DNA of 64,000 nt. Origin: Fluviicola sp. Lineage in GTDB: Bacteria > Bacteroidota > Bacteroidia > Flavobacteriales_D > Crocinitomicaceae. Shown piece after piece: positions 1 through 10,048 of the stretch. Under the pieces are notes generated by a model that had not been told where the DNA came from, made no database searches, and saw only the letters and a list, made by a program, of their open reading frames with translations. The stretch lies in assembly GCA_002734065.2 (NCBI GenBank), contig NVXU02000012.1, positions 42,603 to 106,602 of the forward strand, read 5' to 3'. The translations under genes were made by a program, and so were the position numbers. How positions within the stretch are numbered: position 1 is the stretch's first letter; the number at the start of each line of letters is the position of its first letter.

Positions 1-1289
1 TCTCGCTTAATTGCTTCTTTCTCAATCTCAAGTTGCATAATTTTGCGTTCAATTTCATCCAATTCTTCTGGTTTGGAGTTCATTTCCATGCGCAATTTTG
101 AAGCAGCTTCGTCAATTAAATCAATTGCTTTGTCAGGTAACTGTCGTTCTGTGATGTATCGTTGCGAAAGTTCTACTGCGCTGATAATTGCTTCATCTTT
201 TATCAACACTTTGTGGTGACTTTCGTACTTTTCTTTGATTCCACGTAGAATGGAAACGGCATCTTCAAAAGAAGGCTCATTCACCATTACCGTTTGGAAC
301 CTTCTCACCAATGCTTTGTCTTTCTCGAAGTATTTTTGGTACTCGTTCAAGGTCGTTGCGCCAACTGCTCTCAGTTCTCCTCTTGCCAATGCAGGTTTGA
401 GGATATTTGCAGCATCCATGGCTCCATCACCACCTCCAGCACCAATCAAGGTGTGAATTTCATCTATAAACAGGATGATTTCTCCGTCCGCTTTCGTCAC
501 CTCTTTGATGACTGATTTTAAACGTTCTTCAAATTCTCCTTTGTATTTTGCACCTGCAATCAATGCTCCCATGTCTAATGAATAGACAATTTTTGTTTTC
601 AAATTCTCAGGAACATCGCCTTCAATGATTCTGTGCGCAATTCCTTCTGCAATTGCTGTTTTACCAACACCTGGTTCTCCAATAAGAATCGGGTTGTTTT
701 TTGTTCTACGCGTTAATATTTGCAAAACACGTCTTATTTCTTCGTCACGTCCTATAACAGGGTCTAATTTTCCACTTTTTGCGAGTTCATTAAGGTTTTT
801 CGCGTATTTTTCAAGTGATTTGTAATTAGCATCTTGATTATTGGAAGTCACATTTTCTCCATTTCTCAAATTCATAATTGCTTTTTTTAGTTCTTTTTTA
901 GTCATTCCCGCATCCTTGAGTAAGTTGCCAATGGCATCGTTTGAACTCAATAATGTGTACAGAAGTAGTTCGATTGAGACAAATTCATCGTTGAATGCCT
1001 TTATTTCTTTGAAAGAATTTAAAAGCACCTGATTCATTGCCGAAGAAAGGTAAATTTGTCCTCCAGTTACTTTTGGATAGGACTCAACAACCTTATCAAT
1101 CGCCATTTTTACTGCATTCGTATTTACACCCAATTCTTTGAAAAGAAAAGGAGTAACATCTTTGTCGGTGCTTAAAATTGCCTTTAAAATATGCCCCGTC
1201 TCAATGCTCTGATTGCTATTCTCCGAAGCAATTTGTTGTGCTTTCTGGAGAATTTCTTGCGTCTTTATTGTTAATTTATCTTGGTTCAT
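1..1289 (-). CDS. clpB: ATP-dependent chaperone ClpB, N-terminal part (truncated by window edge)
   Basis: Hsp100 disaggregase that works with DnaK to pull apart aggregated proteins in the cytoplasm. About 429 codons are visible, reading leftwards from the ATG at 1289-1287. Residues about 1-145 form the Clp N-terminal repeat domain. The first AAA+ module follows, with Walker A GEPGVGKT near residue 203 and Walker B ILFIDEIH near 270. Later motifs include [13 protein letters not shown], the arginine-containing LVRRFQ and [12 protein letters not shown]. The last visible residues enter the coiled-coil middle domain ([15 protein letters not shown]). The second AAA+ module lies beyond base 1. Spacing of the motifs matches ClpB rather than ClpA/ClpC. 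No heat-shock operator was recognised upstream. Confidence 0.97.
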   Translation of the reverse strand, partial: MNQDKLTIKTQEILQKAQQIASENSNQSIETGHILKAILSTDKDVTPFLFKELGVNTNAVKMAIDKVVESYPKVTGGQIYLSSAMNQVLLNSFKEIKAFNDEFVSIELLLYTLLSSNDAIGNLLKDAGMTKKELKKAIMNLRNGENVTSNNQDANYKSLEKYAKNLNELAKSGKLDPVIGRDEEIRRVLQILTRRTKNNPILIGEPGVGKTAIAEGIAHRIIEGDVPENLKTKIVYSLDMGALIAGAKYKGEFEERLKSVIKEVTKADGEIILFIDEIHTLIGAGGGDGAMDAANILKPALARGELRAVGATTLNEYQKYFEKDKALVRRFQTVMVNEPSFEDAVSILRGIKEKYESHHKVLIKDEAIISAVELSQRYITERQLPDKAIDLIDEAASKLRMEMNSKPEELDEIERKIMQLEIEKEAIKR

Positions 1290-1661
1290 TTTTCTAGTTT
1301 TAATTCGATTTATAAGAGCAATTATTAGTCCAAGTGAGAAAAGAAAGAACAAATCGGTAAAAATGGCATGTAAATCAGGTTTTATATGACAATTTGTCTA
1401 AAAATCAATCAGTTGCAGAGTTGTTAACATAGAATGTCAGTTTATCAACATTTCTTGTAACCAAAGGGGAATTCTGCCGTAATAGAAGATAAACAGAACA
1501 AACTTGAAATCATATTTAACATAAAAATTAGGAGCATTGGAGTTTTAGAGCGTTCGAGCATTGGACATCTTACAGAAAAAATCATACTTAATAATTTTTA
1601 ATCAGCTAAATCTGCGTCATCAGCGTTCTATTACAACAACAACAACAACAACAAACAACAA
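1290..1661. other. Intergenic region with dispersed repeats upstream of the glucosaminidase gene
   Basis: A noncoding gap of about 370 bases between divergent clpB and the glucosaminidase gene. It holds one copy of the GGAGCATTGGAG repeat at 1531-1566, a stretch at 1609-1632 resembling the CTGCG...GCGTT intergenic repeats seen elsewhere in the window, and an (ACA)n microsatellite at about 1635-1660 directly before the start codon. No RNA gene or strong promoter was recognised. Confidence 0.6.
1531..1566 (+). repeat. Dispersed repeat family R1 (GGAGCATTGGAG type), copy a
   Basis: Made of 10-11 base sub-units such as GGAGCATTGG, AGTTTTAGAG and CGTTCGAGCATTGGA. Similar runs occur at 38381-38417, 40280-40357, 41361-41440, 41491-41553, 59849-59883 and, inverted, 59956-59994. 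The function is unknown. Confidence 0.75.
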
Positions 1662-2594
1662 ATGAAATTATTAATCACAACAACAGTTCTTTTGGCTGGA
1701 TCTTTCGCCTTTGCGTCCTCGCATGGGAAGAAGATAACGAAGAAAGAATATGTAGATCAATGGAGTGCAGTTGCTGTAGAGCAGATGCATGAATTTGGCA
1801 TTCCGGCAAGTATCACGATGGCGCAAGCGATTCTAGAAAGTGCCAGTGGAAATTCTGATTTAGCAAGAAAAGGAAACAATCATTTTGGCATTAAATGTCA
1901 CGGTTGGAAAGGGAAGAAAATGTACAAAGACGATGACAACAAAGACGATTGCTTTCGTGTTTATAAGTCGGCCGATAAATCGTTTCAAGATCACAGTGAT
2001 TTCTTAAAGAAATACAAGCGATATGCTTTTCTTTTTAATTACCAAACAGACGACTATAAATCATGGGCAAAAGGATTGAAAAAGGCGGGTTACGCAACCA
2101 ATCCAAAGTATCCAAATTTGTTGATTACTATTATAGAAGATTTGGGTTTGGATGAATTAGACAAAATCAATGGCCCTCTCATAACGCCCCAGTCACAAGT
2201 GATTGCGAGCGTTGCAAAGGTTGAGAATGCAAGTTCAACATCCAACACGCATCTGATAATGAACCACCAGAAAGGTGTTAGATACGTTGTTGTGAAGAAT
2301 GGCGATACCTTTTATTCCATTGCGAAAGAATTTGATTTATCTCTCAATCAGCTCTATCGTTTTAATGATTTCTCACACCAAAAAGACTTCATCGAAAAAG
2401 GAGACATTGTTTATGTGCAAGCAAAAAAGAAAGGGAATGTTTTTAAAAGAGAAAAAATCGTAATAACAAAAGACATTTCTGTCAATGAATTGTCACAAAT
2501 ACATGCTGTGCAAGCAAAGACAATTATGAAATTAAATAAATTAGCCAGTAGTGAAGATATCATTGCTAAAGGTTCAAAAATACTCCTTCGCTAA
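1662..2594 (+). CDS. Secreted glucosaminidase (FlgJ-type) with LysM domains
   Basis: Predicted peptidoglycan hydrolase cutting the glycan strand, exported to the cell envelope. The first 18-20 residues (MKLLITTTVLLAGSFAFAS) look like a signal peptide. Residues about 25-165 form a mannosyl-glycoprotein endo-beta-N-acetylglucosaminidase domain: the probable catalytic Glu59 lies in AQAILESASG and is followed by NNHFGIKC and the DCFRVYKS segment. A LysM domain follows at about 206-255 (YVVVKNGDTFYSIAKEF) and a weaker second one at about 263-309. The 310-residue length suits this Bacteroidota family, in which the LysM parts anchor the enzyme to the wall. The gene stands alone, with a hairpin terminator about 65 bases downstream. 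Confidence 0.9.
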   Translation: MKLLITTTVLLAGSFAFASSHGKKITKKEYVDQWSAVAVEQMHEFGIPASITMAQAILESASGNSDLARKGNNHFGIKCHGWKGKKMYKDDDNKDDCFRVYKSADKSFQDHSDFLKKYKRYAFLFNYQTDDYKSWAKGLKKAGYATNPKYPNLLITIIEDLGLDELDKINGPLITPQSQVIASVAKVENASSTSNTHLIMNHQKGVRYVVVKNGDTFYSIAKEFDLSLNQLYRFNDFSHQKDFIEKGDIVYVQAKKKGNVFKREKIVITKDISVNELSQIHAVQAKTIMKLNKLASSEDIIAKGSKILLR

Positions 2595-2657
2595 GTCGCA
2601 TTGACGAGAAGGTTTTATAGTTTGCGTTGCACTGAAGTTGTTGAAGTGTTGTTGTAG

Positions 2658-2694
2658 AAAAAGGCTTTGGGAAACCAAGGTCTTTTTCGTTTTT
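2658..2694 (+). terminator. Rho-independent terminator after the glucosaminidase gene
   Basis: Arms AAAAAGGCTTTGG (2658-2670) and CCAAGGTCTTTTT (2675-2687) pair with two G-T wobbles around a GAAA tetraloop. A T-rich tail follows. Confidence 0.8.
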
Positions 2695-2757
2695 AGTCAT
2701 TTAGGAATACAACAATATTGCTTATATTCGCATTCTCAACATGCAAAGTAAGCACTT

Positions 2758-4293
2758 ATGAAACCATCAACGGAATTATTTAACTTGATTAAATCTCTGT
2801 CAAAATCAGAGAAACGCTTTTTTAAGCTGTCTTCTTCTTTGCAATCTGGTGACAAGAATTATCTAAAAGTATTCGATTTCATTGAGAAACAAGCAACTTA
2901 CGATGAAGATTCATTAAAAAGCAGGTTCAAGAATGAAGTTTTCATAAAACATTTGCCTTCAGAAAAAAATCACCTCTACAAGCTTATTATGAAAAGCTTG
3001 AGAATGTATTCCAGCGGTCAATCCATTGGCAGTGTTCTAGCAGAAGATTTAAAAAACATAGAAATCCTATACAACAAAGCACTTTATAAGGAGTGCAGTA
3101 AATTCGTTACAAGAGCAAAAGCGACTGCTCAAAAGCATGAGAAATTTTACTTTCTGTATGAATTAATCGGCTGGGAAAAGAAATTAATCGATTCTGCCTA
3201 CGAAGCGGGAGAATTCTCAATGAATTTGGACGCATTGAATGAAGAAGAAGAACAGGTTATTGCAAAACTTCGGAATTTGGCAGAATACGTTGTCCTTTAC
3301 GCAAAAGTAAATTTGATTTTTAGAAGTGGAGGGTTTACACGAAACGAGAAAGAAAAGCAAGTTGTCGATGACATTGCACAGCATTACTTAATTAGTGGAA
3401 AAAACACCGCTATTTCGACAAATGCAGCTTCAATTTGCTACTATATCAAAGGTTTGTGCGCTGCAACCAATAGAAATTACAAGGACAGTTATACCTTTTT
3501 CAGTAGAACGAAGGAGATTTTGGACAACAATCCCTTGATTAGAGATGAAGCGGCAAAAAGATACGTTCTGACACTGACTCACTTACTGCGTTGCTATATA
3601 GACAATTATGAATTTGACAAAGCGAAGGAAATGATACTCATCATTCGTGAACTGCAATCAAAAAAAGCCTTCAAGTCCATCGATATAAAAGTGCAAATTT
3701 TCGCAAAAACCTATGATCAAGAGCTAATTCTCCTTCATTCTCAAGGCAAATTTATCGAGAGTGTAGAATTGATTCCGGAGGTTGAAAGTCAACACAAATC
3801 TTTGCTCGGAAAAGTGAGTAAAGAGATGGAAACGCTGCTTACATATAGCAAGTCCTACAGTTATTTTGGCATTGGTGATTTTAAAAAAGCCTTGCATTAC
3901 TTGAATGACGTCCTCAATGACAATGTTCAGAATTTGAGGCAGGATATTTTCAGTTTTTCTAAATTATTGAACTTAATCATCCACTATGAACTGGGTAATT
4001 ACGATTTTATCGAGTACGAGGTTCGTTCGACCAATAGATATTTGGTTAAACATGAACGAGATTTTAAAATTGAAATCGTTTGCGTCCAATACATTCGAAA
4101 GTTGGCAAAGATGCATATCGAGAAAAACCGTGTTGAATTACTTCAAAAAATGAAGATTGAGATTGATAAACTGCTAAAAGACCACAATGAGAGCGTGATT
4201 TTGGAGTATTTCAACATTTCTGCATGGATTCAAAGTAAATTGAAGAAAATAACATTTAGCGAGGCCGTTCGAGAAGAGAATAGGATTCAGTAA
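2758..4293 (+). CDS. Helical-repeat protein of unknown function
   Basis: A 511-residue protein with no signal peptide or membrane segment, probably cytoplasmic. It appears almost wholly alpha-helical. The N-terminus ([19 protein letters not shown]) is typical of a lineage-specific Bacteroidota family of conserved hypothetical proteins. The central and C-terminal thirds contain tetratricopeptide-like helix pairs, for example the stretch around [14 protein letters not shown] at about residue 380. No catalytic motif was recognised. It lies about 90 bases upstream of proS on the same strand and may or may not be co-transcribed. A role as a scaffold or protein-interaction platform is inference from the fold only. 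Confidence 0.75.
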   Translation: MKPSTELFNLIKSLSKSEKRFFKLSSSLQSGDKNYLKVFDFIEKQATYDEDSLKSRFKNEVFIKHLPSEKNHLYKLIMKSLRMYSSGQSIGSVLAEDLKNIEILYNKALYKECSKFVTRAKATAQKHEKFYFLYELIGWEKKLIDSAYEAGEFSMNLDALNEEEEQVIAKLRNLAEYVVLYAKVNLIFRSGGFTRNEKEKQVVDDIAQHYLISGKNTAISTNAASICYYIKGLCAATNRNYKDSYTFFSRTKEILDNNPLIRDEAAKRYVLTLTHLLRCYIDNYEFDKAKEMILIIRELQSKKAFKSIDIKVQIFAKTYDQELILLHSQGKFIESVELIPEVESQHKSLLGKVSKEMETLLTYSKSYSYFGIGDFKKALHYLNDVLNDNVQNLRQDIFSFSKLLNLIIHYELGNYDFIEYEVRSTNRYLVKHERDFKIEIVCVQYIRKLAKMHIEKNRVELLQKMKIEIDKLLKDHNESVILEYFNISAWIQSKLKKITFSEAVREENRIQ

Positions 4294-4384
4294 TAATAAT
4301 TACGGAACTGTTATATTTCAATCTTTTATTGCTGTTGCAACAATTGATTTTACTACTTTTACATTCTTAAAATCAATCAATAAA

Positions 4385-5863
4385 ATGGGGCAAAAGTACA
4401 CAACGCGCGAGCAGGATTACTCAAAATGGTATAATGAAATTGTTTCTCGTGCAGATTTAGCTGAAAACTCTGATGTAAGAGGCTGTATGGTTATCAAACC
4501 TTATGGTTTTGCTATCTGGGAGAAAATGAAAGAGATTTTGGATAAAAAGTTCAAAGAAACAGGTCATTCCAACGCGTATTTCCCCTTATTTATTCCGAAA
4601 AGCCTCTTTGAAGCAGAAGAAAAAAATGCAGAAGGTTTTGCAAAAGAATGCGCTATCGTAACGCATCACAGGTTAATCAATGATCCTGATAATCCAGGAA
4701 AATTAATTGTTGACCCAAAAGCAAAATTGGAAGAAGAGCTAATTGTTCGACCGACTTCTGAAGCTATTATTTGGAGTACCTATAAAAAATGGATACAATC
4801 TTACAGAGATTTGCCGATACTAATTAATCAATGGGCAAATGTTGTCCGTTGGGAAATGAGAACCCGTATTTTCTTAAGAACAGCCGAGTTTTTATGGCAA
4901 GAAGGTCATACTGCTCACGCAACCAAAGCAGAAGCAATGGAAGAGGCTGCTTTAATGAACCGTGTATATGCCAATTTTGCAGAAAAATACATGGCGATGC
5001 CAGTCATTCAAGGAATGAAAACAGAATCTGAACGATTTGCAGGAGCAGACGAAACTTTTTGCATCGAAGCAATGATGCAAGATGGAAAAGCATTGCAAGC
5101 TGGAACTTCTCACTTTTTAGGTCAAAATTTCGCCAAAGCATTTGATGTTAAATTCACCACCAAAGAAGGAAAGCAAGAACATGTTTGGGCTTCATCATGG
5201 GGTGTTTCAACGCGATTGATGGGAGCATTGATTATGACGCATTCCGATGACGATGGATTGGTTTTACCTCCAGAATTAGCACCAATTCAAGTGGTGGCTG
5301 TGCCAATTTACAAGTCAGAAGAGGAATTGGCTCAAATTTCAGAGAAAATGAATGCATTGGGAGAACTTCTAGCAGAAAAAGGCATTTCTTTCAAATTTGA
5401 TGATGATGATAATCGTCGTCCAGGATGGAAATTTGCAGAATACGAAGCAAAAGGTGTTCCGATTCGTCTCGCAATGGGACCGAGAGATTTGCAAAATGGC
5501 AAGATTGAAGTTGCTCGTCGTGACACGAAAACCAAAGAAATTATTGAGTTCAATGGAGTAGAGGGGTACATCGCCAACTTGCTCAAAGAAATTCAAGAGA
5601 ATCTTTTTAGAAGGGCATCTGATTTTAGAGCGTCTAATATGAGAGAGATTGATTCTTACGAAGATTTTAAAGTGAAAATAGAATCAGAAGGTGGATTTTT
5701 CCTAGCTCATTGGGATGGAACAGCAGAAACGGAAGAGAAAATTAAGAATGAAACCAAGGCAACGATAAGATGCATCCCATTGGATAGAGATGCTGAAGAA
5801 GGTCTCTGCATGGTTACTGGTGCAAAATCATCGGGCAGAGTTATTTTTGCAAAAGCATATTAA
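4385..5863 (+). CDS. proS: Prolyl-tRNA synthetase (short, archaeal/eukaryotic-type)
   Basis: Class II aminoacyl-tRNA synthetase that charges tRNA-Pro in the cytoplasm. It has 492 residues and lacks the editing insertion of the long bacterial form, which marks the short ProS type found in Bacteroidota. Visible motifs are the motif 1 region ([17 protein letters not shown]), motif 2 ([20 protein letters not shown]), the substrate-binding stretch [19 protein letters not shown], and motif 3 just before [12 protein letters not shown]. An anticodon-binding domain and a C-terminal domain ending in KAY follow, which is usual for this type. The next gene starts 19 bases downstream on the same strand. 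Confidence 0.97.
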   Translation: MGQKYTTREQDYSKWYNEIVSRADLAENSDVRGCMVIKPYGFAIWEKMKEILDKKFKETGHSNAYFPLFIPKSLFEAEEKNAEGFAKECAIVTHHRLINDPDNPGKLIVDPKAKLEEELIVRPTSEAIIWSTYKKWIQSYRDLPILINQWANVVRWEMRTRIFLRTAEFLWQEGHTAHATKAEAMEEAALMNRVYANFAEKYMAMPVIQGMKTESERFAGADETFCIEAMMQDGKALQAGTSHFLGQNFAKAFDVKFTTKEGKQEHVWASSWGVSTRLMGALIMTHSDDDGLVLPPELAPIQVVAVPIYKSEEELAQISEKMNALGELLAEKGISFKFDDDDNRRPGWKFAEYEAKGVPIRLAMGPRDLQNGKIEVARRDTKTKEIIEFNGVEGYIANLLKEIQENLFRRASDFRASNMREIDSYEDFKVKIESEGGFFLAHWDGTAETEEKIKNETKATIRCIPLDRDAEEGLCMVTGAKSSGRVIFAKAY

Positions 5864-5882
5864 TCAATAGAAAAACGAAAAA

Positions 5883-6581
5883 ATGGACTTGAAACACGAT
5901 CACAAAGAACGAAGAGAGCAAATTATTGACTTATTGTTGAATAAAGCCGCTCTGAAACAAGATATTGCTGATTATTCTGAAAGTGTTCTCGCAAGATTCA
6001 AGAAGACTATTCAAAAAGAACTGGATGAACTTAGAAAATCAGTGGACGATACCCGAGTTCGTTTAGAATATAAGGACAACGGGAAATATGAGTTTCGTGT
6101 GAATATTGGTTCTGATGCTCTTGTTTTTCAATTGCACACCAATGTTTTTAGGTTTGATGATGACAATCCACTCTGGAAATCAAAGTACCTTGAATCCAAT
6201 GGTGCTAATGGTTATTTTGCGACCATTAACATTTATAACTTCTTGGCAGAATCTGTCGAGAAAGTTAGGTTAAATGATGCAGGTTATCTCATAGGTCGAA
6301 TATTTCTGAACCACGAAGAACACTTTATGGTGGAGGGAAAAGGACAGTTAGGTTTTCTGTTTAGAGACTATGAGAACAGTAAATTATCTGACGCCGTAAT
6401 TTGCCAAGTTATTCAAGCATCTTTAATCTTTGCCGTTGAGTTTGACCTAATTACACCGCCTTATGACTTGGTGCAAGAAGTTTCTTTGATGCAAATAAAT
6501 GCCATTAGTTCTGACTTGCATATTGCCACTGGGAAAAGACTCGGTTTTAAATTCAGTGCAGAAGAGAAAAATATTTTTTAA
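5883..6581 (+). CDS. Conserved hypothetical protein downstream of proS
   Basis: A 232-residue soluble protein with no signal peptide or membrane helix. The N-terminus is charged and helical (residues 1-60). A mixed alpha/beta part follows, with the segment VFQLHTNVFRFDDDNP near residue 80. I do not recognise a named domain. The ATG lies 19 bases after the proS stop codon, so the two are probably one transcript. The end of the gene is immediately followed by the tRNA-Glu promoter. Confidence 0.75.
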   Translation: MDLKHDHKERREQIIDLLLNKAALKQDIADYSESVLARFKKTIQKELDELRKSVDDTRVRLEYKDNGKYEFRVNIGSDALVFQLHTNVFRFDDDNPLWKSKYLESNGANGYFATINIYNFLAESVEKVRLNDAGYLIGRIFLNHEEHFMVEGKGQLGFLFRDYENSKLSDAVICQVIQASLIFAVEFDLITPPYDLVQEVSLMQINAISSDLHIATGKRLGFKFSAEEKNIF

Positions 6582-6597
6582 AAAAAAGTATTTTTCG

Positions 6598-6628
6598 TTT
6601 GTTATTAAAGATTTTCACTCTATATTTG
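6598..6628 (+). promoter_or_regulatory. Bacteroidota-type promoter of the tRNA-Glu pair
   Basis: TTTG at 6598-6601, a 19-base spacer, then TATATTTG at 6621-6628. This matches the primary-sigma promoter pattern of Bacteroidota (TTTG and TAnnTTTG). The first tRNA begins about 35 bases downstream. Confidence 0.8.
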
Positions 6629-6662
6629 CACTCCCAAAACTGGGAAATTGAAATATTTAGTT

Positions 6663-6734
6663 GGCCCATTCGTCTAGTGGTTAGGACCTCAGGTTTTCAT
6701 CCTGGAAACAGGAGTTCGATTCTCCTATGGGCTA
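6663..6734 (+). tRNA. tRNA-Glu (TTC), copy 1
   Basis: A 72-base cloverleaf. Acceptor GGCCCAT pairs with ATGGGCT, with A as discriminator. The anticodon loop TTTTCAT carries TTC. The T arm contains GTTCGATTC. No CCA is encoded. Confidence 0.96.
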
Positions 6735-6749
6735 CAACTAAAAAATAAT

Positions 6750-6821
6750 GGCCCATTCGTCTAGTGGTTAGGACCTCAGGTTTTCATCCTGGAAACAGGA
6801 GTTCGATTCTCCTATGGGCTA
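6750..6821 (+). tRNA. tRNA-Glu (TTC), copy 2
   Basis: Identical in all 72 bases to the copy at 6663-6734, 15 bases downstream of it. It has the same TTC anticodon. Both are likely processed from one transcript that may run on into rpsT. Confidence 0.96.
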
Positions 6822-6875
6822 CAGTAAATGAAATTAAAAAAAAAGCGGTAAAGCGCAAAATTAAAAAGAAAGAAT

Positions 6876-7127
6876 ATGGCAAATCATAAGTCAGCAATCA
6901 AGAGAATTAGATCAAACGAATCAAAAAGATTGCGTAATAAATTTCAGCACAAGACAACTCGAAATGCTATTCGTAAGTTTAGAGAAACAAGCAATAAGAA
7001 AGAGGCAGAAGCAATGCTTCCTAGTATCTTTGGAATGTTGGATAAATTGGCGAAAAGAAACATTATTCATAAGAATAAAGCAGCTAATCTTAAGTCTGGT
7101 TTGAAAGTAAGAGTAAATACACTCTAA
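6876..7127 (+). CDS. rpsT: 30S ribosomal protein S20
   Basis: An 83-residue basic protein that binds 16S rRNA in the small subunit. The N-terminus [21 protein letters not shown] and the C-terminal half [20 protein letters not shown] are characteristic of S20, including the long helical hairpin. It starts 54 bases after the second tRNA-Glu and may share its promoter at 6598. A clear hairpin terminator follows at 7151. Confidence 0.96.
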   Translation: MANHKSAIKRIRSNESKRLRNKFQHKTTRNAIRKFRETSNKKEAEAMLPSIFGMLDKLAKRNIIHKNKAANLKSGLKVRVNTL

Positions 7128-7150
7128 TCTTCATTGATTGAAAATTTTAG

Positions 7151-7174
7151 AAGAGGGCATTGCCCTCTTTTTTT
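7151..7174 (+). terminator. Rho-independent terminator after rpsT
   Basis: AAGAGGGC and GCCCTCTT (7151-7169) form a tight hairpin with a three-base loop, followed by a run of T to 7174. Confidence 0.9.
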
Positions 7175-7239
7175 ATACCTTTACTTTTTTGAGTAGAAAT
7201 GTAATACATGCTATCAATCATTCGTTTGTTTAAAGTACA

Positions 7240-8961
7240 ATGAGAATTTATTCACTTATTTTTTTAATTTTTCTTTGCAAAGCCTCCTATGCCCAGCTGG
7301 TAGTGGAGTTCGACACCTTGACTTATTCTTCTGAAATGAATAGTTCACTGGATTCTATCGATATTTCAGGTGCCGATTACCCTTCTACCTTCGATGGAGG
7401 CGTCGCAATCACCTCTCCTTACGGACTTTCCGTTTCTTCTTTGTTCAATAATTACACGACCCCAACTTTTCTTCCGAATACCCATTGGAAAAAAATGAGT
7501 TTCTCTGCTTTGCCGCATTTAGGTTTCTCTTATTCTTTTGGTGGACAAGGGAGTCAGTTTATTAAAGCGAGATATGAGCAAGCTTTTTCCGACTCAATGA
7601 ATTTGAACATTAGCTACCAGAAAAGGTCAGGAATTGGGAGCATTAGAAATGCAAACTTCTCTGTGGATGATTTCACCCTCCAGTTTCAACGATTGGGGAG
7701 GTTCTATTCTGCAAGTCTTAAAGGTAGTTTTCACGGGGCTAAAATAAATCACCCAGGTGGAGTAGCAACGGACACGCTCATTCAAGATTTCGGTTTGGAT
7801 TTTTCTCCAGTGAATAAAGACAATGCCAATAGTCGGAGTCGTGTGGGTAGAATTCAATTGAACAATTATTTTGACTTTGTTAAAGATACATTGATTTCTA
7901 CGGGATTTATCTCCAACCATTTTTATGAAATCAAAAATAGAATCTATTTAGAAGAAGATTCCATCGCTACTATTTATAGTTCTGTCTTTATTGATAGCCT
8001 TGGAACAAGGGATCAGTTCAACAATGCGAGTATAGCAAACGGTGGCGGTGCTTATTTCCTATCCAAACGCTTCTATTTGGATGCTCTTTTGAACTATACC
8101 TATAGAGAATACCAAAATTTGGGGCAAAAAGAGTACATTTCTGAGATAGGTTTCACTTCAACTGCTCGACTGACCCTTAAAAATAGTGCTATTGAGAATG
8201 ATCTTCGCTTTAACTTAGTAGGTCGATTCAATGAGTTCAGAGAATACCTTTCTGCTACTTATTCTTCTGAAAAACTGTCGCTTGGTGCAAATTTTCTCTA
8301 CGAACAAAAAGCACCGACCTATTTTCAAAGAATGTACTTGAGCAATACCAGTAATTACCAATTAATGAATGCCACTTTACAAAAATGGCTAAAAGCAACA
8401 GGAATTGTTAAATACCAAGCGAGTGAGAATGTTAGTGCAAGTGTTTTTGGAGAGTTAGCAACAATAGGTTCTTATTATCAATTCAACGGAGGTGATTGGA
8501 ACAATGTGAATGCAACGGTTTCAATGGCGAGCATAGGTGTTAAATCTGCATTGAAGTTAGGCGTGCTGAATATCCATCCTCGGTTTGTTTATTCTACAAG
8601 TAGCAATGACTTCTTACCAAAAATTCAAGCATCAAGTCGCTTATTTTTGAAAGGAAAGTTATTCAAGGATAAAAAATTAGAAGCCATCTTGGGAGTCGAT
8701 GTTTCTTACATTTCTCAATTCAGCACCAAAACTTATGTTCCATCAATGGATACTTATGATTGGTCTGTATTTGGCTCGCCTTTTACTGAACAGACTAATT
8801 TACACGCTTTTATAAGTTTAGGCATCTCTAAGTTTAGGTTTTTCTTCAGGTACGAGAACATCGGTTATTTCTGGGCAGATAAACAAAGTCAGGTAGTTGC
8901 TAATTATCCTATTGCAGGCCCAAGAATGAGGTTGGGCATGACGTGGGATTTCTTTAATTAG
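7240..8961 (+). CDS. Putative outer-membrane beta-barrel porin
   Basis: A 573-residue exported protein. Residues 1-19 (MRIYSLIFLIFLCKASYAQ) form a signal peptide. The rest has alternating beta-strand pattern rich in aromatic residues, consistent with a large barrel. The C-terminus ends RLGMTWDFFN, a terminal aromatic beta-strand typical of outer-membrane barrels. Length and pattern fit the Bacteroidota putative porin family (Porin_10-like). Substrate is unknown. The gene is monocistronic, between the rpsT terminator and a convergent lipoprotein gene. Confidence 0.82.
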   Translation: MRIYSLIFLIFLCKASYAQLVVEFDTLTYSSEMNSSLDSIDISGADYPSTFDGGVAITSPYGLSVSSLFNNYTTPTFLPNTHWKKMSFSALPHLGFSYSFGGQGSQFIKARYEQAFSDSMNLNISYQKRSGIGSIRNANFSVDDFTLQFQRLGRFYSASLKGSFHGAKINHPGGVATDTLIQDFGLDFSPVNKDNANSRSRVGRIQLNNYFDFVKDTLISTGFISNHFYEIKNRIYLEEDSIATIYSSVFIDSLGTRDQFNNASIANGGGAYFLSKRFYLDALLNYTYREYQNLGQKEYISEIGFTSTARLTLKNSAIENDLRFNLVGRFNEFREYLSATYSSEKLSLGANFLYEQKAPTYFQRMYLSNTSNYQLMNATLQKWLKATGIVKYQASENVSASVFGELATIGSYYQFNGGDWNNVNATVSMASIGVKSALKLGVLNIHPRFVYSTSSNDFLPKIQASSRLFLKGKLFKDKKLEAILGVDVSYISQFSTKTYVPSMDTYDWSVFGSPFTEQTNLHAFISLGISKFRFFFRYENIGYFWADKQSQVVANYPIAGPRMRLGMTWDFFN

Positions 8962-9120
8962 GAGGGGGGTAGTATATGAAGCCGTTGGGAGTTTGAAAGT
9001 CTTAACTTTCGGTTTGTCTATATTTTTGTTTACAAGTGTTTATTTTTATTTAATCTACTGTTAGCTAATTGTTTAGTCACGGTGTTATGGCTTTTTATGC
9101 TTTGTCTTAAGTTTAGAATT

Positions 9121-9597
9121 TTATTTATTCATTTTCACCTTGAATTTACCCTCAGTAATTTGTTTAGTAATGTTGTCATTCTTTGCTGAAAAAGAAAATT
9201 CACCTATTAAATAATCGCCCTTTTCTGTCAATGTAATTGTTCCTTCCCCTCTATGCTTTGAGACTATCCAAGGAATATTATTATGAGTATATATCATATT
9301 GCCCTTCTTATTAGTTGCTTTGCCCATGTTGTAAGTTGATGGTCCATTATCATAAACTATATGAAACAAGATTTTCTCTGATTTATCTTTACTTATTCCA
9401 TATAGATCAATCTGATCATCAAATTTATTATAGATGGGATTATCTGAGTAAAATTTTACTCCATTTATCTTTGCACTCATAAAGACGTCAGTATTCGCTT
9501 GAATTACCGCATTATTGCTTTCTGGTTTATTTTTTTTAGTGTCAGAGCAAGCTGATGTTACTATTAATATTAATAGGATTGTAATTAGTTTTTTCAT
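9121..9597 (-). CDS. Small lipoprotein of unknown function
   Basis: A 158-residue protein with a lipoprotein signal: MKKLITILLILIVTSACSD gives a lipobox ending TSAC, so Cys17 would be lipidated. The mature part looks beta-rich (KINGVKFYSDNP, then a repeat of turn and strand up to EGKFKVKM). It resembles the DUF6252-like small envelope lipoproteins of Flavobacteriia, but I cannot confirm the family. It is transcribed alone and converges on the porin gene. Confidence 0.75.
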   Translation of the reverse strand: MKKLITILLILIVTSACSDTKKNKPESNNAVIQANTDVFMSAKINGVKFYSDNPIYNKFDDQIDLYGISKDKSEKILFHIVYDNGPSTYNMGKATNKKGNMIYTHNNIPWIVSKHRGEGTITLTEKGDYLIGEFSFSAKNDNITKQITEGKFKVKMNK

Positions 9598-10048
9598 AAT
9601 GTATTGTTTTAATTTTATATGTATTCCTTGTTTATATTTTTTTCGATTTATTCAGACTTCTTGGGCATTCGTTTTAATTGTACATAACCGACCGTGAATA
9701 GCACATAAATGCAACACAGTTCTTTTATTCCTCTCTAAATATACTAAACTTTAATCTACCCAATCAAAAGTATCAACACAAAATAAACGTTCCCCCTTCA
9801 AAACAATAAAAGCAGTGAAACTGGCGCCTCACTGCTTTAACCTAACCTACTTTTTACAACTAAACCTGAGGTAAATATATCGATTTCGATTTGGTTTAGA
9901 CGTGTAATACCCCCTTAAATGAATATTTCTCACTTTTCAGTTATCAATTCAATAGTTTCAATGATAGATTCGTCAGTTTTGCTAAAACATTTTTCTATAA
10001 AAGCGACTATTTGCTCAATTCCTTTATCTTTGACAAAAAATAAATAGA
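9598..10048. other. Noncoding region upstream of fabG
   Basis: About 450 bases without a convincing gene. It contains a perfect 10-bp hairpin at 9809-9838 (AAAGCAGTGA and TCACTGCTTT around a 10-base loop). This could act as a weak terminator, better on the minus strand where a T-rich stretch follows. Near fabG there is a possible -7 element TATCTTTG at 10025-10032, 16 bases before the fabG start. Confidence 0.5.
9809..9838. repeat. Isolated 10-bp hairpin
   Basis: Arms AAAGCAGTGA (9809-9818) and TCACTGCTTT (9829-9838) with loop AACTGGCGCC. It lies between divergent genes, so it is not an obvious terminator of either neighbour. Confidence 0.6.

Noticed and set aside
235..1032. Plus-strand ORFs inside clpB
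   Set aside because: They are shadows of the minus-strand clpB frame, which has complete Clp motifs.
9515..9697. 60-codon plus-strand ORF opposite the lipoprotein start
   Set aside because: Antisense overlap with a clear lipoprotein signal peptide; no domain.
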